This document shows, piece by piece, positions 16,421 through 24,588 of a stretch of 59,829 nt of DNA; positions within the stretch are counted from its first letter, which is position 1; every line of letters starts with the position of its first letter. Under the pieces are notes generated by a model. That model was not told the origin of the DNA, did no database searches, and worked only from the letters and a program-made list of their open reading frames with translations. A program made the position numbers and the translations under genes. This DNA is from Deltaproteobacteria bacterium (GTDB lineage: Bacteria > UBA10199 > DSSB01 > JACPFA01). The stretch is taken from positions 1-59,829 of the forward strand of contig JACPFA010000011.1 of NCBI GenBank assembly GCA_016183235.1. The letters run 5' to 3'.

Positions 16421-16637
16421 TCCTTATCCAGCCATTCTGAAGGTTAAGGTGAGTAAAGAGAAGATTTCTTCCCTTATGAGCGATGGTAGAGAAGTTTCTA
16501 TACCAACAGCATGGTTTGCTCGCTTAGCAAGTGCGTCTTTAAAACAACTTGAAAATTTCGAAATTTCTCCTGGTGGCTATGGTATTCATTGGCCTGATAT
16601 CGATGAAGATATTAGCGTCAAGGCCTTCTTCGATTAA
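16395..16637 (+). CDS. DUF2442 protein (toxin-antitoxin-like pair, second gene)
   Basis: 80 residues. SDGREVSIPTAWFARLASAS, NFEISPGGYGIHWPDIDEDI and the final FF are the hallmark of DUF2442, a small domain usually found with DUF4160 and thought to be the antitoxin-like partner. It starts inside the DUF4160 gene, suggesting translational coupling, and ends 13 bases before the thrS start, so readthrough from this module could feed thrS. Confidence 0.8.
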   Translation: MNLAVRKNNPYPAILKVKVSKEKISSLMSDGREVSIPTAWFARLASASLKQLENFEISPGGYGIHWPDIDEDISVKAFFD

Positions 16638-16650
16638 CCCCGTAAAAATT

Positions 16651-18417
16651 ATGAACGAACATAACATTTCCCAGCAAGCACTTGACGAAACGCTTAATTA
16701 TTCTCCGTTGCAGCGGTTGCGGCATTCTGCGGCGCACATTATGGCAGATGCGGTACAGCAGCTCTTCAAAGGCACGCGGCTTACTATTGGCCCAGCCATT
16801 GATATGGGGTTTTATTACGATTTTGATGCTTCGCATTCTTTTTCTGAAGAAGATTTAAATAAAATCGAAGCGAAGATGAAAGAAATCATCCAGCAAGATT
16901 TGCCTTTCAAGCGTTTTGAAATGACGCGCAGTGAAGCCCTTGAGCGATTTAAAAAATTGGGTGAAAATTATAAAATTGAAATCATTCAAGCCTTACCCGC
17001 TGATGCAGTCATTACCTGTTATCAGCATGGTGACTTTATTGATTTGTGCCGCGGCCCTCATGTCAAATCTACTGGTGAGGTTAAGGCGATTAAGTTGTTA
17101 AGTGTCGCTGGGGCTTATTGGCGGGGCGATGAAAAAAACAAGATGCTGCAACGTATCTACGGGACTGCCTTTGCTAGTCAACCGGCCCTCGATGAACATC
17201 TAGATTTTTTGCGTGAAGCCGAAGCCCGTGATCATCGCAAGCTAGGTAAAGATTTAGAACTGTTTGCCAGTATGGAGGCCGAGGGGCCAGGTCTTATTTT
17301 GTGGTTACCCAAGGGGGCGCGCATTCGGCGGGTGTTAGAAGATTTTTGGCGCGATCGTCATGCCCAAGAGGGCTACGAGCTTGTCTTTACCCCGCACATG
17401 GCTAAGCTTGATCTTTGGAAAACCAGCGGCCATGTCGAATTTTATAAAGAAAACATGTTTGCCCCCATGCCGGTCGAAGGCCAAGATTATGAAATCAAGC
17501 CCATGAATTGCCCCTTCCATGTGCTCATGGTTAATAGGCTGGTGCAGAGCTATCGTGATCTTCCCGTGCGTTTGGCAGAATTGGGCACGGTTTATCGTTA
17601 TGAACGCTCCGGGGTTTTGCATGGGTTGCTAAGGGTACGTGGCTTTACCCAAGACGATGCCCATCTCTTTTGCACCCCTGAGCAATTACAAAATGAAGTG
17701 ATTAAGGTTCTCAATTTTGTATTTAGTTTTTTGCGTACTTTTGGTTTTGAAGATTTTGAGGTTTTTCTTTCCACCCGGCCTCAAAAATCGGTGGGCAGTG
17801 ATGAGCACTGGGAGTTAGCCACCGCCAGTTTAAAAGGGGCTTTAGAAGATCAAAAAATTGCCTATAAAATAGACCCTGGCGAGGGGGTTTTTTACGGGCC
17901 CAAAATCGATATTAAAATCAAAGATGTTTTAAATCGTTCTTGGCAGTGTTCGACCATTCAAGTCGATTTTAACAATCCTGAACGTTTCGACATGCAATAT
18001 GTGGCCGAAGATGGCAGCCGAAAGCGGCCCATCATGATTCACCGGGCTCTCATGGGCTCGCTCGAGCGTTTTTTTGGTATTTTGATCGAGCACTATGCCG
18101 GGGCGTTTCCACTGTGGTTAGCCCCCCATCAGGTCAAGATCTTGGCAATTAATACCCAAGTGCATGATTATGCACTTGAAATTCGTGATCTTTTGTTACA
18201 AGAGAACATGCGCTTAGGCCTTGATTTGAGGGAAGAAAAATTAGGCTTGAAGATTCGCCAGGCTCAGTTAGAAAAGGTGCCTTACATGATCGTGTTGGGC
18301 GAAAAAGAAAAGGCCGCGCGTGAGGTAAGCTTTCGCACCTTAAAAGGTGAGCAAGGCCGCTTGGCTTTAAATGATTTTATTTTGAAATTGAAGCAAGAGA
18401 TAGGTAAAAGACAATAA
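16651..18417 (+). CDS. thrS: threonine--tRNA ligase without the TGS domain
   Basis: Charges tRNA-Thr. 588 residues. It begins directly with the editing (N2) domain (RLRHSAAHIM: His25 and His29 of the HxxxH site; DLCRGPHV supplies Cys/His). It continues with the class II catalytic core (PMNCPFH zinc Cys, motif 2 RYERSGVLHGLLRVRGF, motif 3 HRALMGSLERFFG) and a C-terminal anticodon-binding domain. The ~60-residue N-terminal TGS domain of E. coli-type ThrRS is missing: upstream in-frame codons to 16549 lie inside DUF2442 and do not encode one. No strong ribosome-binding site precedes ATG 16651. Confidence 0.95.
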   Translation: MNEHNISQQALDETLNYSPLQRLRHSAAHIMADAVQQLFKGTRLTIGPAIDMGFYYDFDASHSFSEEDLNKIEAKMKEIIQQDLPFKRFEMTRSEALERFKKLGENYKIEIIQALPADAVITCYQHGDFIDLCRGPHVKSTGEVKAIKLLSVAGAYWRGDEKNKMLQRIYGTAFASQPALDEHLDFLREAEARDHRKLGKDLELFASMEAEGPGLILWLPKGARIRRVLEDFWRDRHAQEGYELVFTPHMAKLDLWKTSGHVEFYKENMFAPMPVEGQDYEIKPMNCPFHVLMVNRLVQSYRDLPVRLAELGTVYRYERSGVLHGLLRVRGFTQDDAHLFCTPEQLQNEVIKVLNFVFSFLRTFGFEDFEVFLSTRPQKSVGSDEHWELATASLKGALEDQKIAYKIDPGEGVFYGPKIDIKIKDVLNRSWQCSTIQVDFNNPERFDMQYVAEDGSRKRPIMIHRALMGSLERFFGILIEHYAGAFPLWLAPHQVKILAINTQVHDYALEIRDLLLQENMRLGLDLREEKLGLKIRQAQLEKVPYMIVLGEKEKAAREVSFRTLKGEQGRLALNDFILKLKQEIGKRQ

Positions 18418-18427
18418 GGAGGTTCGT

Positions 18428-18964
18428 ATCGAAAGGGATTTACGCATCAACCACCGCATCCGAGTCCGAGAAGTTCGGCTCATTTCTTCTACCGGAGAAC
18501 AATTGGGGGTGGTGAAAACAGAAGAGGCCATGAAAAGTGCTCAAGAAGAAGGTTTGGATTTAGTTGAAATATCACCCACCGCTAAACCGCCGGTATGTAA
18601 AATTTTAGATTATGGCAAATATAAATATCAAGAAAACCGCAAAAAGCATGAGGCCAAAAAGAAACAAATCATAGTTCACTTAAAAGAGATTCGGTTTCGG
18701 CCCACAACCGATACGCATGATGTTGAGTTTAAAGTTAAGAATATTTTAAAATTTTTAGAACACGGCGACAAAGTTAAAATTACCGTAGTGTTTCGAGGGC
18801 GCGAAATGGCTTATAAACAAAAAGGGGCAGAGTTGCTCAATCGAGTGGTTCATGAAATTGGCGAACATGGTGTGTTAGAAGCCCCCATGTCTTCAGAAGG
18901 TCGGCAACTCTATATGATTATCTTGCCACCGGCATTGGCGCCCAAGGCACCTAAAAAGAAATAG
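18428..18964 (+). CDS. infC: translation initiation factor IF-3 with an AUC start codon
   Basis: 178 residues when read from ATC at 18428, five bases after a consensus AAGGAGG. The protein then begins IERDLRINHRIRVREVRL, exactly the usual IF-3 N-terminus. Starting at the first ordinary codon (GTG 18503) would delete half of the N-terminal domain. E. coli infC uses the rare AUU start so that IF-3 represses its own translation; the AUC here suggests the same autoregulation. The C-terminal domain motif RGREMAYKQKGAELL is intact. Followed by rpmI and rplT, the classic operon. Confidence 0.93.
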   Translation: MERDLRINHRIRVREVRLISSTGEQLGVVKTEEAMKSAQEEGLDLVEISPTAKPPVCKILDYGKYKYQENRKKHEAKKKQIIVHLKEIRFRPTTDTHDVEFKVKNILKFLEHGDKVKITVVFRGREMAYKQKGAELLNRVVHEIGEHGVLEAPMSSEGRQLYMIILPPALAPKAPKKK

Positions 18965-18978
18965 TAAAGGAATTTATT

Positions 18979-19182
18979 ATGGGAAAGTTAAAAACTCACA
19001 AAGGTACTCAAAAACGATTTAAAGTTTCTAAAACTGGAAAGGTAAAAGTTCGTAAAGCCATGCGGGCTCATATCCTGACTAATAAACCCACTAAACAAAA
19101 GAGGCAGGCGCGTAATGACATTGTTCTCAATGACAGCGATGCTAAGCGCATTCGAGCGCTCTTGCCTTATGTAGGTCGATAG
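18979..19182 (+). CDS. rpmI: 50S ribosomal protein L35
   Basis: 67 residues, highly basic. [20 protein letters not shown] and [16 protein letters not shown] are the L35 family pattern. AAAGGA precedes the ATG by 8 bases. It sits between infC and rplT as in most bacteria. Confidence 0.96.
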   Translation: MGKLKTHKGTQKRFKVSKTGKVKVRKAMRAHILTNKPTKQKRQARNDIVLNDSDAKRIRALLPYVGR

Positions 19183-19190
19183 GAGTTGTT

Positions 19191-19538
19191 ATGCCACGAG
19201 TAAAAAGGGGTTTTAAAGCCCGACGTCGTCGCAATAAAGTTTTAAAATTAGCCAAGGGTGGCCGTGGAGGTCGTTCTAAATTGTTTCGTACGGCGGTTGA
19301 AGCGGTCAAGAAAAATTTAAGCTACGCCTATGTGGGCCGGCGCTTGAAAAAACGCGATTATCGAAGCCTATGGATCAACCGTATCGGGGCCGCTCTCGAT
19401 GGTTATGGTGTTTCTTACAGCGCTTTCATGGGGCTACTTTCCAAAGCTGGGATTATTCTCAATCGAAAGATTTTAGCTGATTTAGCGGTGAGCGATCCTA
19501 AAGGGTTTGAATCCGTTGTCAAACAAGTTAGGGCCTAA
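19191..19538 (+). CDS. rplT: 50S ribosomal protein L20
   Basis: 115 residues. [20 protein letters not shown] at the N-terminus and [20 protein letters not shown] are L20 signatures. It binds 23S rRNA early in 50S assembly and in several bacteria represses its own operon. AGGAG is 6 bases before the ATG. Confidence 0.97.
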   Translation: MPRVKRGFKARRRRNKVLKLAKGGRGGRSKLFRTAVEAVKKNLSYAYVGRRLKKRDYRSLWINRIGAALDGYGVSYSAFMGLLSKAGIILNRKILADLAVSDPKGFESVVKQVRA

Positions 19539-19553
19539 ATTCATGAGGTAGTT

Positions 19554-20591
19554 TTGGAGCGGGAACATCCCTTAGTTCTTAAGCTAAAAGCCTTTCAAAA
19601 AGAGGCGAGCCTTGAACTTGAGCACACTGAACAAATCCAGGGACTCCAAGAATTAAAGGTTAAATTTTTGGGGAAAAAGGGGCCCGTCACCGAAATCATG
19701 AAGGGCTTGGGCAAGCTCGATGTACCTGAGCGTGCTGCGGTTGGGCAAGTAGCCAACCAGGTAAAAGAGCAGTTGCAACAGGCCTTACAACAAAAATTAG
19801 AAAAACTCGAAATACAATCGTTAAGCGAAGCCTTAGCAAAAGATAGCTTTGATGTTACCTTGCCAGGGTTGCCTCCGACTCGCGGTTCCAAACATCCTAT
19901 CACTCAAACCTTAGCCGAAGTAGAACTCATCTTTTTGGGGCTTGGTTTTAAAAGCTATCAAGGCCCACAAATCGAAACCGATTATTATAATTTTGAGGCC
20001 TTGAATATCCCCGCCCATCATCCGGCTCGGGATATGCAAGATACCTTTTATCTAGAAAATTCCCAATATTTACTGCGCACTCACACTTCACCCGTACAAA
20101 TCCGTGCCATGGAAAAAGACGGAGTCCCCATTCGCATGATTGCCCCGGGCGCGGTTTATCGTCACGATCATGATGTAACTCACACCCCCATGTTTCACCA
20201 ACTAGAAGGTTTGTGGGTCGATGAAAATATTACTTTTGCCCATTTGAAAGGGGTGTTGACCCTGTTTGTGCAGCGGGTGTTTGGCGATCAAACTCCCGTG
20301 CGGTTTCGGCCTAGCTTTTTTCCGTTTACCGAACCTAGTGCAGAAATGGATATTGGCTGTGTGTTGTGCCAACAACAGGGCTGCCGGGTTTGCAAACAAA
20401 GTGGGTGGTTAGAGATTATGGGTTGCGGCATGGTCGACCCAGCCGTGTTTACCCATGTGGGCGTGGATGCTGAACGTTATACGGGTTTTGCCTTTGGGAT
20501 GGGGATTGAGCGCATTGCCATGCTAAAGTTGGGCATTCCCGACATACGGTTATTTTTTGAAAACGATTTGAGATTTTTGCAGCAGTTTTGA
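19554..20591 (+). CDS. pheS: phenylalanine--tRNA ligase alpha subunit
   Basis: 345 residues, catalytic subunit of the alpha2-beta2 PheRS. An N-terminal coiled coil (about 1-90) is followed by the class II core: HTSPVQIRAM, GAVYRHDHDVTHTPMFHQLEG (motif 2) and GFAFGMGIERIAMLK (motif 3). CVLC...CRVC at about 264-275 may bind a metal, as in some bacterial PheS. The start is TTG at 19554 with GAGGT upstream. Between pheS and pheT lies a 147-base repeat region instead of the usual tight junction. Confidence 0.95.
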   Translation: MEREHPLVLKLKAFQKEASLELEHTEQIQGLQELKVKFLGKKGPVTEIMKGLGKLDVPERAAVGQVANQVKEQLQQALQQKLEKLEIQSLSEALAKDSFDVTLPGLPPTRGSKHPITQTLAEVELIFLGLGFKSYQGPQIETDYYNFEALNIPAHHPARDMQDTFYLENSQYLLRTHTSPVQIRAMEKDGVPIRMIAPGAVYRHDHDVTHTPMFHQLEGLWVDENITFAHLKGVLTLFVQRVFGDQTPVRFRPSFFPFTEPSAEMDIGCVLCQQQGCRVCKQSGWLEIMGCGMVDPAVFTHVGVDAERYTGFAFGMGIERIAMLKLGIPDIRLFFENDLRFLQQF

Positions 20592-20592
20592 G

Positions 20593-20728
20593 GTGTCATC
20601 GCGAGCCAGAAACTATGCTTATTTGTCATTGCGAACCCAGAGGTCCTTCGGTAAGCCTCAGGATAAATTCCGCAATCTCTTCTGCTTAATCGATGGGATT
20701 GCTTCGGCCTGCTGGCCTCGCAATGACA
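20593..20728. repeat. TCATTGCGA-type composite repeat between pheS and pheT
   Basis: Contains a TCATCGCGAG fragment at 20595 and a larger palindrome: GTCATTGCGAAC near 20625 against CCTCGCAATGAC ending near 20727. An embedded AAGCCTCAGGATAAA segment lies between. It splits two genes that normally are directly coupled. Confidence 0.78.
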
Positions 20729-20738
20729 GGGATAATTT

Positions 20739-23114
20739 ATGAAAGTTCTTCTTTCTTGGTTACAAGAATTTTTTCAGCAGCCGTTGGTTGCAGAAGAAAT
20801 TGCTAAACGGTTGACCTTTGCCGGGCTAGAAGTGGAATTAATTACCAAGCTAGCAGCGGGGTGGTCTGATGTTTATGCGGCCAAACTTTTGGAGGTGAAT
20901 AAACACCCCAATGCCGATCGCCTCTCCCTTTGCCAAGTGCAATGGCAAAATCAAATTTTAGAAGTAGTTTGTGGGGCCAGCAATATGAAGGCTGGAGATG
21001 TTGTGGCGCTAGCTATCGTAGGGGCAAAGTTGCCGGGTGGTATGGAAATCAAAAAAAGCAAAATTCGTGGGGCAGAAAGTTTTGGCATGCTTTGTTCAGA
21101 AAAAGAATTGGGCCTGGCCGATACGAGCGCAGGGATTATGATCCTTCCGCCTCCAACTCCGCTGGGTGAACCTTTAAGTGATATTTTGAAGATGCAAGAG
21201 GCCATTTTAGAAATCAATGTTACCCCCAATCGTGGTGATTGCCTCTCCATGCGAGGCATAGCCCGTGAAGTCGCAGCCCTATTGGATCAGCCCCTACAAA
21301 GAGTGGGTGGGGCATTTCCATTGAAAAATCAAATTGCCAATCCAACGAATGTTTCAATTCAAGCGCCAAACCAAGGTTTGCGTTATGCCACCCGGCTCAT
21401 CAAAAATTTAGCTATAAAATCTTCACCCCTGTGGGTGCAGCAACGTTTGCAACGTGCGGGTTTGCGCCCTATCAATCAAGTCGTTGATGCCACTAATTAT
21501 GTGATGCTGGAATTAGGGCATCCCTTGCATGCCTTTGACCTTTCAACCATCGAAGGTGGTGAAATCAAAGTGCGCATAGCAAAATCCGGTGAATCATTGC
21601 TTGCCCTTGATGATAAAACCTATGCTTTAACCACCGAAGATTTGGTGATTGCCGATACTAAAAAAGTTTTAGCTTTAGCTGGGGTCATGGGTGGGGCATT
21701 TTCTAGCGTAAAAGAAGGCACAAAAGATTTACTTTTAGAAAGTGCATGTTTTTTGCCCGAGAGCATTCGCAAAACTTCGCGGCGTTTAAATTTAGCGAGT
21801 GAATCCAGCTATCGCTTTGAACGTTGGGTCGATCCCAATACCGTGGTTGAAGCGTTGGATCGTTTAACCGAACTTATTGTTCAATGGTCAGAGGGTTCAG
21901 CTTTAGAAGTAAGCGCTGTGGTTGATCGTTACCCTCAAAAAATAGAATCACCCCGCGTATCGTTGCGAAACGCTCGAGTCGAAAAAGTTTTGGGTACTCA
22001 ACTCAATGTAAAAAAATTTTTACCCCAATTGCAACATTTGGGGCTGGATTTTTCAGAACAGCCCGAGGGCTATACCGTAAGCATCCCAACCTTTCGATCC
22101 GATCTTACCCGCGAGATCGATTTGATTGAAGAAGTAGTGCGCTTAGCCGGCTATGATACTGTACCGGCACATTTCCCAAAAATTGCCTTAAACCAGCTGC
22201 CTCAAGTCGAATTGAATCACGCAAAAATGGCTCGTGAATATTTAATGCAAAAAGGCTTTGCCGAAGCCGTTAATTTTAGTTTTATCTCAGAGGCTGAACT
22301 TAAAACTTGGGGTGGGCAAGGGGTTCGTTTGGCAAATCCAATCAGCGATAGTTGGAGTTATTTACGCACAAGTATTTTGCCAGGGCTTATTCAAAATATG
22401 CGTTGGAACTTGGCTCGTGGCCAAAAAGACATCAAGCTTTTTGAAATAGGTAACATTTTTTACCAACAATCCAAAGTGCCAGGTGAGCGAAATGCCCTTG
22501 GCATGGTTGCTTGTGGAAATAGGGGCCAACTCCATTTTTCTCAAGCCCCGGTGGAGGTTGATTTTTATTTTCTCAAAGGGGTTCTTCAGGGTTTGCTATC
22601 CGATACCTTGCAACAAGATTTTTCAATAAAATCAAGTAATATCAATATGTTACACCCTAAGCGGCAAGTGTCGGTCGAAGTGGATGGGCAAAAGATAGGC
22701 TTTTTGGGTGAAATCCATCCCAGCCTTGTCCAAAAGGAAGAATTACCAACAAAAACAATTCTTTGCGAAATTTATTTAGATGAGATAAAGTTAAAACATA
22801 AAGGTAAGGTGGTTTTTCAAGCACTTTCACCTTTCCCTTCTGTGTGGCGGGATCTCAATCTTATCTTAGATGAGAAAGTCCAACATGCCGAGGTGGAAAA
22901 GGTGATTGAAACTGCCCAAAATCCTTGGATTCGCAAGCTAGAGTTATTTGACATTTATCGCGGTAAGCCTTTAACAGAAGGGCAAAAGGCCTTAACCTAC
23001 TCCATCGAATACGGCACCCAAGATCGAACCTTAACCGATGAAGAGGTCAATGAGGCGCATCATCGACTGATTGAAAAATTACAGGTAACGTTAAAAGCAA
23101 GTTTGAGAACTTAA
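20739..23114 (+). CDS. pheT: phenylalanine--tRNA ligase beta subunit
   Basis: 791 residues, long bacterial form. The EMAP-type tRNA-binding domain is at about 40-150 (NADRLSLCQV, VCGASNMKAGD), followed by the B3/B4 editing domain (about 205-380; LGHPLHAFDLS), the B5 domain (about 395-470), the catalytic-like core (about 480-680) and the C-terminal FDX-ACB domain (about 698-791; FPSVWRDLNLILDE) that binds the anticodon stem. The ATG follows a TCATTGCGA repeat with only a weak GGGATAAT ribosome-binding site. Confidence 0.96.
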   Translation: MKVLLSWLQEFFQQPLVAEEIAKRLTFAGLEVELITKLAAGWSDVYAAKLLEVNKHPNADRLSLCQVQWQNQILEVVCGASNMKAGDVVALAIVGAKLPGGMEIKKSKIRGAESFGMLCSEKELGLADTSAGIMILPPPTPLGEPLSDILKMQEAILEINVTPNRGDCLSMRGIAREVAALLDQPLQRVGGAFPLKNQIANPTNVSIQAPNQGLRYATRLIKNLAIKSSPLWVQQRLQRAGLRPINQVVDATNYVMLELGHPLHAFDLSTIEGGEIKVRIAKSGESLLALDDKTYALTTEDLVIADTKKVLALAGVMGGAFSSVKEGTKDLLLESACFLPESIRKTSRRLNLASESSYRFERWVDPNTVVEALDRLTELIVQWSEGSALEVSAVVDRYPQKIESPRVSLRNARVEKVLGTQLNVKKFLPQLQHLGLDFSEQPEGYTVSIPTFRSDLTREIDLIEEVVRLAGYDTVPAHFPKIALNQLPQVELNHAKMAREYLMQKGFAEAVNFSFISEAELKTWGGQGVRLANPISDSWSYLRTSILPGLIQNMRWNLARGQKDIKLFEIGNIFYQQSKVPGERNALGMVACGNRGQLHFSQAPVEVDFYFLKGVLQGLLSDTLQQDFSIKSSNINMLHPKRQVSVEVDGQKIGFLGEIHPSLVQKEELPTKTILCEIYLDEIKLKHKGKVVFQALSPFPSVWRDLNLILDEKVQHAEVEKVIETAQNPWIRKLELFDIYRGKPLTEGQKALTYSIEYGTQDRTLTDEEVNEAHHRLIEKLQVTLKASLRT

Positions 23115-23135
23115 TTTTAATTCGTGAGGAGAGCT

Positions 23136-23411
23136 ATGACAAAGGCTGAAATAATCGAAGCAGTTTATCAGAAAATTGGTTTTTCTAAAAAAGAATCTGC
23201 CGATATCGTCGAGATGGTTTTTGATATTATTAAAGAGACCCTAGAGCGTGGTGATAAAATCAAGATAAGCGGTTTTGGTAATTTTGTCGTGCGTAACAAA
23301 CGTTCACGATTAGGGCGTAACCCTCAAACCGGAGAAGAAATTACGATTTCAGCACGAAAGGTATTAACTTTTCGGCCATCACAAGTTCTTAAAGCGCGTT
23401 TAAATTCCTAA
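23136..23411 (+). CDS. ihfA: integration host factor subunit alpha
   Basis: 91 residues of the HU/IHF fold. KAEIIEAVYQKIGFSKKES, KISGFGNFVVRNKRSRLGRN and the proline arm RNPQTGEEITI match IHF-alpha. GAGGAG is 3-8 bases upstream of ATG 23136. The pheT-ihfA-merR order is the conserved proteobacterial context for the alpha subunit, so together with the gene at 6967 a full IHF heterodimer is encoded in this window. Confidence 0.93.
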   Translation: MTKAEIIEAVYQKIGFSKKESADIVEMVFDIIKETLERGDKIKISGFGNFVVRNKRSRLGRNPQTGEEITISARKVLTFRPSQVLKARLNS

Positions 23412-23431
23412 ATAGTTGTCATTGTAAAGGG

Positions 23432-23526
23432 GTGTCATCCCTGCCCCTGCCTGCGCAGGGGTAAACTCCGGCAGGGATCCAGTGATTTTAAGCATTTCTA
23501 GATTCCCGCCTCCGCGGGAATGACAT
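23432..23526. repeat. GTCATCCCTGCC...GGGAATGACA repeat (forward copy)
   Basis: A ~95-base unit with GC-rich inner stems (CCCCTGCCTGCGCAGGGG and CCCGCCTCCGCGGG). A second copy lies in reverse orientation at 24061-24158, so the two flank the merR-family gene as inverted repeats. Confidence 0.82.
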
Positions 23527-23621
23527 TAATAAAAAGTTGATTTGTTTTTAAATAAGTTTTAGTAGCTTGTTTAGAATTGTTAATGGTTTGGTTTAAACTT
23601 ATTTAAAAGAGGGTTTTAGCC

Positions 23622-24029
23622 TTGGAAAAAGCAGCCTTAAAAAAAGAAGTTTTTTCGACTCCCCAAATCCCAGATAAACTTTATTTTAAAATTGGTGAGG
23701 TAGCCAAGATTATCGGTGTTAAGCCTTATGTCTTGCGTTATTGGGAAACAGAATTTACCGAAATTACTCCCACGAAGAGTAAGAAAGGGCAAAGGCTTTA
23801 CAAAAAACGAGATGTCGAAACTATCTTGAAAATTCGAGATTTGCTCTATAAAGAAAAATTCACCATTGATGGTGCTCGCAAGAAACTGGTTGAGAAACCT
23901 AAAAAAGATAAAGCAGGTGAAACCGAAGGCCAAATTTCACTTGGTTTACCCATGGCAGAATCAACCCAACACTTGCTTAAAAAAATCCGCGATGGGTTAG
24001 CAGATATTTTAAAAGAAGTTGCTTCTTGA
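23622..24029 (+). CDS. MerR-family transcriptional regulator
   Basis: 135 residues. The N-terminal winged helix-turn-helix LYFKIGEVAKIIGVKPYVLR then YWETEF, and RLYKKRDVETILKIRDLLY, are MerR-type; a short C-terminal helical region has no effector-binding cysteines. A MerR-like gene directly after ihfA is conserved in many deltaproteobacteria, with unknown regulon. The start is TTG 23622. It is flanked on both sides by inverted copies of a ~95-base repeat, and a small transposon-like element begins right after the stop codon. Confidence 0.85.
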   Translation: MEKAALKKEVFSTPQIPDKLYFKIGEVAKIIGVKPYVLRYWETEFTEITPTKSKKGQRLYKKRDVETILKIRDLLYKEKFTIDGARKKLVEKPKKDKAGETEGQISLGLPMAESTQHLLKKIRDGLADILKEVAS

Positions 24030-24031
24030 TA

Positions 24032-24200
24032 AAGGAAAGCCTGCATATGCACTTGATGCCACCGTTGTCATTCCCGCGAAAGCGGGAATCTAGAAGTGTT
24101 TGAAAAGACTGGATCCCTGCCGGAGTTTACCCCTGCGCAGGCAGGGGCAGGGATGACAAGAAAGAGTGAGTGGAGTCAAGTGCATATGCAGGAAGGAAAG
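24032..24200. mobile_element. MITE-like element with 17-bp terminal inverted repeats and 8-bp target duplication
   Basis: Terminal inverted repeats CCTGCATATGCACTTGA (24040-24056) and its exact complement (24176-24192) are directly bordered by the exact direct repeat AAGGAAAG at 24032-24039 and 24193-24200. Inside lies the reverse copy of the ~95-base GTCATCCCTGCC repeat. It has no coding capacity, so it would be a non-autonomous element. Confidence 0.72.
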
Positions 24201-24226
24201 GATTGGGGTAGTGGGAATTCGAAGAT

Positions 24227-24300
24227 CGGGACGTAGCGCAGCCCGGTAGCGCACTCCCTTGGGGTGGGAGTGGTCGGAGGTTCAAATCCTCTCGTCCCGA
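24227..24300 (+). tRNA. tRNA-Pro (anticodon GGG)
   Basis: Acceptor CGGGACG pairs with CGTCCCG. The anticodon stem CTCCC/GGGAG encloses loop TTGGGGT, giving anticodon GGG. T-arm CGGAG-GTTCAAAT-CCTCT. CCA is not encoded. A tRNA-Pro after ihfA-merR is the usual deltaproteobacterial arrangement. Confidence 0.97.
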
Positions 24301-24330
24301 CATTTTACGTTTTATGGTTGGAGGTGAAAA

Positions 24331-24588
24331 TTGTTTCAATTTTTTAAATTCCTCCTTGGTTTAGGTATATCTTCGATTGCGATTTATTATTGGATGCAGT
24401 TTGGCCAAACCGTGCCAACTAAGGCCCTGCCGCCCTTATTTAAATTTGGGTTTCGGCTTTTGCCCCATCTTGATTACCTTGTAACGGTTTTAGGTGCTTA
24501 CCTGTTTTTGAGTGGGGCATTGAACAGTTATCGCCGGTTAATTTTGTATTTAAATCGCCCCAACCGTAGGCGAGATGAAGATGATTGA
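24331..24588 (+). CDS. small two-TM membrane protein, paralogue of the N-terminus of the 25081 gene
   Basis: 85 residues with two hydrophobic segments (about 5-25 and 45-65) and a basic tail (YLNRPNRRRDEDD). The start is TTG at 24331, with GGAGG 7 bases upstream. The pattern IYYWMQFG ... LPPLFKFGFRLLPHLDYLVTVLG aligns with LYYWVNFS ... [23 protein letters not shown] of the gene at 25081, so the two share an ancestral domain. The stop overlaps the ogt start. The function is unknown. Confidence 0.72.
   Translation: MFQFFKFLLGLGISSIAIYYWMQFGQTVPTKALPPLFKFGFRLLPHLDYLVTVLGAYLFLSGALNSYRRLILYLNRPNRRRDEDD

Noticed and set aside
16549-16650. Longer ThrRS start that might restore a TGS domain or a signal peptide
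   Set aside because: The reading frame there overlaps DUF2442 in another frame, and the translation (FLLVAMVFIGLISM) is an artefact, not TGS-like.
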